DNA of 64,000 bases. Origin: Panulirus ornatus (lineage: Eukaryota > Arthropoda > Malacostraca > Decapoda > Palinuridae). Each line of letters opens with the position of its first letter. Position 1 is the first letter of the stretch. Both the position numbers and the translations under genes were made by a program. Positions 39,901 through 45,900 of this stretch are shown here, piece by piece. The DNA is taken from NCBI RefSeq assembly GCF_036320965.1, contig NC_092287.1, positions 3,077,297 to 3,141,296 on the forward strand. Direction: 5' to 3'. The notes under the pieces are model-generated. The model worked only from the letters and a program-made list of their open reading frames with translations. It searched no databases and was not told where the DNA came from.

Positions 39901-42900
39901 ATATATTTGATACTTAAAGAGTTAGAAACAACTTTTTTTCTGAGGAATGTAATCCTTGTATGTTATGGATTTCAATTTTTTTTAACCATGGATTGATAAG
40001 TGACAGGATCCCAGTATGAGATCAATATCTAGATAGTTTCTGGCATTGTATGTTTACTCATAATATGATGCTTTCTTCCATGTAGGTGTAACTAGTATGT
40101 TGGTGTCACAGTAATGCCTCCTCTTCACCATGGTCAAAGTGATATTTATGATTAGTGAAAAGCTTCTGTTTGTCCATGAGTTTATGATTAGTATGGTATC
40201 ATTTCATGTCCACCTGGAGGCAAGCTAACCATGGAAGCAAAGAAATGAATGACTACAATACACACATACATCAGATCATCAAGGGGCTTACAGCCAAAGG
40301 TCTTTGAAGGGGAGAATGTCCAGACAAGAAAGACAGCAAAATATTAAGAAATATCAGTGAGGTTTTGAATGTGAATTCAGAACCTTCAAAAAAATCCCTC
40401 AAGGAGGAAGCACCTACAAAGATGGCACTGCAGCAACATGGGCCATTAGACCTTTTGTGGCTTTCCTCTGATCCTAGTTAGTATGAGGATAAGGAATATA
40501 TTTTGTGATATTTAGCACATCCTGCAGGCTTTGTTAGTGATCATGTGGCAATTTTGCAGACACAGCAGGACATTGAAGAACAAAACCCCAGAGATATATT
40601 GTACTGGGGGCATTAGGTGTAGTACCAGCTCCCCTCAGGATTCCCTCCCATTCCCTCATAGCACAGTTAGCAGAAAGCTTCATACTAACCCAGAATAGCA
40701 CATCACTGTTGAATGAAGGAGTCCAAACAGATAAAGTTTGTTGAAAAGCCTGAAGTAAGGCAGATTAGAAAATGCTCTTGAGAATGTCAGAATAGCTTTT
40801 AACCAAATGTCAATGGCTTGTAGACTATCACCGTAGAAAGCTAGATTGGCTATGAAAGTTATATGAAAGGAGTTTTATGACAATGGTTAGTACCTCACTT
40901 TTAAAAGTAAGTGCTCTTAAGCTCTTCAAAAAAGAAAGACCCATGCCCAAGTCTATCTGTAACCAGAAGTGGACAACCACCAGTAATGGTGTCAGAACAT
41001 GCTGGGAACAAAGAAGTACAGCTAACCAAATGCATGCTTGTCAGCTACATATTTCTTCAAACATTGTTTTAAACAAGCTTGTGTTGCACTTCATGAGAAA
41101 TGTCCAGAAATAAAGGCAACATTGCACTGTTACACCATCACACACAGCTGTATAGATTGTGAGTGGGTATTACCCATAATCAGTTAATCCAGTTGTTAGT
41201 GGTTTTCTTGGGCAATAGTCTACTTTGCTCTTGAGAAAAGAAAGTAAATTTTTTTAATTGACCATTGAGCATCAGAAATGGTTAGCTACTGCTGCATCTA
41301 CAGCCATTAAAATTCAAGTGACAGCAGTAAATCTCTTGGAGAAAACAACATCCTTGATGACAGATAATGTGAGTAGGATTTTGAGTTAGAGTTAGTTTCA
41401 GAACATTTTGGTAGATTATCACCTGCTCTACCTTCTCTATGAGTACCACACTTTAGAATCCTTCAATTAGCAAACATAGGGATGCTGTCTGAGGTGGAGA
41501 GATATGTAAAGTTTTGAGAAAGCAGTTTGAGCTCATAAATCTTCCTCTCTGTTCATGGTTCAGGGGTAAAGATGCACTCTTCCTGACAGGCAGAAAGTGT
41601 CACTTTAATATGCTAATGCATGATAAGAGCTGCTATGACTATAATTATATGATTATGATATAGATACATTCTTAAAGAAGCTCATATAAATTTCGTTTCA
41701 TGACATGAAAAAATATTAATTAGTAAATATAGTATATATAATAATGAAATCCATGAAATGTAGAAGAACCATTGGGTATATCAGCCGCTATCTTTGTTTA
41801 CAATCTGTAAGCCAGTTATGTACTTCCCATCATAATTTGCGTCACTTCAATCTCGGTTGCCCTCCTTTTAGGTATCTCCTAGATAATAATTTAAACCCAT
41901 CATGTCTGGAAAATGGCTTGCAAGTGTGAGTATAGGTAAAAGCATCCAAAGTGCCCAGGAAACGGATTGATCTAGACCTAAAGATGCAAGTGATATGCAA
42001 GGTTGAGGCTGGCATGTGTCAGGCATATATGGGTTAGTTGCATGGATTAGCATCCTTTACCATTAAAACAATATTGATAACAGGGAGAGGATAAAAGGAA
42101 CCAGCCAGTCCATCACATCCTAAGTTGTAATGAAGTTTTCCCAATCAAGAAATGAGAATGGAGAGCAGGTAAGGAAGGTGTAGGTGCACAGCAAGGGTTA
42201 TCAACAACACTACGGGTTCTGACAGACTTGTCAATGTTAATTAAACATAGTTTTTTGTGATTTTTATATATAAATTGCCAGACACCATCTACAGACCCAT
42301 TACTGTTAATTGTGTAAGAATTAACACCATCAGGAATGCATCTCCATATACTTCATGTTATGGTAACCTCTTAACGTTTTCACTCAGACATTTCTTAAGA
42401 ATGTGTCTTATGAACCATTTTGAGAAGTTTCTGTGTGTATGTATAGAGAGGGTCAGATGAAGTGCCTCTCACTTTATCCTGAATGTAGGTTCACTGAGCT
42501 GGGATATGCTTGTGCCCTTTATCCAAACCCTTCTAACCAAAAGTGACCAAATCAATCAACACTGAATCTGCACATTTATACCCTGAATGTGAATTCTTCA
42601 TTACTGAGTGAACAGACTAAGTATGCCATCTGCTCAACCTCCCTCCTTGTTTACTCGGTACCATACTAGAATGATGTCGAAGTAATTAGGATATTTTTTT
42701 TTTCTACATTTTTGCATGCAAAAAAAATATTGTAAGACAAAGTCCAAGTTTCATTTTTCTTTGTGTATCAGGACGGTCAGATCTGATGAAGTCTTCAGTT
42801 AAGGAGTTAATTGTATCAGTGAATTTGCTGAGTGATGTGAAGGCTTCCATCCCATGTGCAGATAATGTTAAGGTACCAACAAATGATGACCTGAAAATAA

Positions 42901-45900
42901 TTTCTTTAAGAAGCACTGCACCCCCTGTTATTGACCCTGAAATTAAAGTGAATTAGCTTATTGGGACTTGCTTGGGAGGAGGATAGACATAGACTGAAGT
43001 TCACCTGTTTTAGAGATTCTTATGCCATGGCTATCCCTTGAGGGAGTTCCGGAAGAGATTGGGCATCAGAGAAAAAGATATGTAGATAGGATAGACATAA
43101 AGTGTAGTATTTTTGGTGCTGCACCAATACTGATAACATATGAATAATTTGCACAGCATCTGGAGGGATATCCACAATCACTGGTGGTATCTAGTAGTTA
43201 GGGATTCATTGGAACTGCAGCCAGAACAGCTTCTGTCATTGAAGCCAACTGGGGATTGGGACCTCTTGTTGCTAAGAAGTATGACTTTCACATTGACAAA
43301 TGGAAGTGTAAACATCTTGACTAGACTGGCAGTAGTTAATAAAGGTTAGTCTAGTTTACTTGTATTTCTTGAAGTAAATGAAATTGACATCATCCACTTC
43401 AAGTTTTCAAGAGTAATGTTTGTTTCCTATTAAGATTGACCTTCATTGTATATAAGAGTAGATATACAAAGTCAAAGACTGATTAGACAAGTTCCTCAAA
43501 CTAAAAATGTTGGTTTTAATACCATCAACACCATTTTATGAGGAAATAATGAACACGACAAAAACCAGAATTATTTTAGCTTACTGCTTTGATAACTTTA
43601 TACATGAAATTTTTGTTCATACTTGTTTGCCGTTTCCTGCATTAGTGCCAGGAACAGATGAAGGAAGTCTGCATTCACCTATTTTCATCAAAATTATTTT
43701 TTTATGCCTGCAAATAAAAGAATATATAGATAAGTCATGAATAAATCCCAACAGTTAATGATGCATTTTTTTCTTTGCAAAAAATAACTTTTTTCCTCTG
43801 ATGTAGAAAAAGTGAATAGTCACTCATTTTCATAATTTTGTTTTATTTCCTTATGCACAACTTTCAGGTAGATGAGAACTTAAGATTTGAAAAGTTTATC
43901 AAAAAAGTAGAATTTTTAGCTGTACATCTTGCCCTTTAAAGTTCACATTTTGTGACTGCATTCATTTATTGAATAACATGCATTACCTTTCCCAGGGTAT
44001 TTGCAGCACATTTGAGACAAGCATAACATTTAAAGAAAGTTAAGTTTTTCATTGTTCTTGATTTAATTATAAGTTTCATCTGCATAGATACGGTAAGCTT
44101 TCCATTTTGAAATAAATGGTGACTGATAACAAGAACGAGAAATGTATTGCAATAATTTTCTTTATTTGCTTATCTTAGATATGTAATTTTTAGTGCAGTC
44201 TCTTTCATGTCAAAACTGTTTTTACTGCTTGTAACACCTGGTATCTCACTTTCTTTACTGGAATCAATAATTATAAATGAATTTCATGACTGGCACCAGT
44301 ATAGTTTATTTTGTTACAAATTATATCCTCCTGTTTAAAGCTTTAAACTGGATGTAGGACAGAAAGAGAAATGATATATAAGTGTATAAGGAAAATATGA
44401 ACTTCCCGCTTTTAACATCCTTTCCTGTCATTTCCAGAAGCCCAATCTGAGTCTCCACCAAAGGGATGGCTAAACACAGGCAAGCCTCCTTTGCTTAGTA
44501 CAGTCCATGCACAAATGGCAAAATGTAAACACATTATTAGGCAGGTAAAATATAGGATACAGTACAATATTTTCTGGTTATTTATAATCAGCAGGCTGAC
44601 TTAACATATATTCTCATTAAAGTGTCTGTAGAAAACAGATGTCACATAACACCTGCATTTTTGTGTTACAGATAGGTAGTGCAGTAGTTGGTCTTGATGC
44701 TGCCCCACCCCACATGCCAACATGGGAACAGCTGCAGGCCCGAGTGTCACGTCCTTTGGTACGTCCCATGTGGGTAGTAAGGCCAAACCCACCCCCTCCA
44801 GATGAGGATGAAGAGGAAGAAGAAGAAGATGAAGAGAGTGGCAGTGATGGAGAAAGTCGTCCAGTCACACGTGAACCTCTACCTCCAGCAATGAATCGAG
44901 CTGTGATGCTTCCTGTGTTCCATCACCTATCTGTAGGAGACTTGAAGGTGGCCATGCAAGTTTGCAGAACATGGGCACAGTGGGCAATAAACCCAGCTTT
45001 GTGGAAGGCAATCAGCCTTGCACACAAGCGAGTGGGTGTGTACCACTTAGAGGGTGTGGTACGTCGTCAGCCTCGCTGTCTTGATTTGAGTTGGGCTAGA
45101 GTGACTGCAGAGCAGTTATCATGGTTGTTGGCCCGACTTCCTCAATTGAAGGAGCTTCATCTGGAAGGTCAAGGTTGGCAAGTGGTTTCATGTCTTACCT
45201 CTCCCTATTGCCCAGCATTATCTCTCCTCAATCTCTCATACTGTGAAGGATTAACTGACAGCACTCTAACAGCCCTCCTCTCACCCCCTCGCACTCACCG
45301 TCCAGGTCACCGTGACACAACTACCCGTTTGCGACAACTCACCGATCTGCGTTTAGCAGGAACACAAGTTGGAGATGAAGGAGTTCGAGCCATTGTGCGT
45401 TCTCTTCCATTTCTTAGTGCTCTTGATTTGAGTAGTTGCCAACGCATAACAGAACTTAGTGCTGCTTTGTTGGCTCATCCATCCAGTGTTGTGAGTCATT
45501 CTCTGTCATCATTGGATGTAAGAGGTTGTCACCGTTTAGCACCAACATGTTTGCCATCTCTTGCTTGTCTGCCTCTCCTATCCAATTTAGCCCTGCACCC
45601 TTGCTCCCATATCCCACTTGCAGCACTTCGTGTATGGGGTAAATCTCATGGTTATACACTTCAGGAAGATGAAATTTTAAGCAGGACACCACCACCACCC
45701 CCTGATCCAACCGCGGATCCTTCCTCAGACTCGGATATATCATCTGTCTCACGATCATCATCTCCAGATGTTGATCAGACAGGAAAGGAAAATTCAGAAG
45801 CAGTAATATGTAATGAAGAAGAAGAGAAAGAAATAGAATGCACTGAAAATTCAGTTTGCAATGCACAGGATGGGATAGACAAAGATGAACATTCAGATGT

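Noticed and set aside
42772..42872. Exon-like block with a strong acceptor and a GTACCA donor, 33 codons
   Set aside because: It needs one leftover base from an upstream exon and leaves none, which does not fit the Kdm2 phases at 20790 and 44438 without a further unseen exon.
43868..43939. Frame after CACAACTTTCAG encoding VDENLRFEKFIKK
   Set aside because: Phase 0 fits, but no usable donor with the right outgoing phase occurs before the TAA.
44106..44404. Possible promoter or second start just before the F-box exon (ATG at 44639)
   Set aside because: The ATG lies in the intron between two in-phase exons and has no promoter signs. An internal promoter is known for some KDM2 genes, but nothing in the sequence supports it here.
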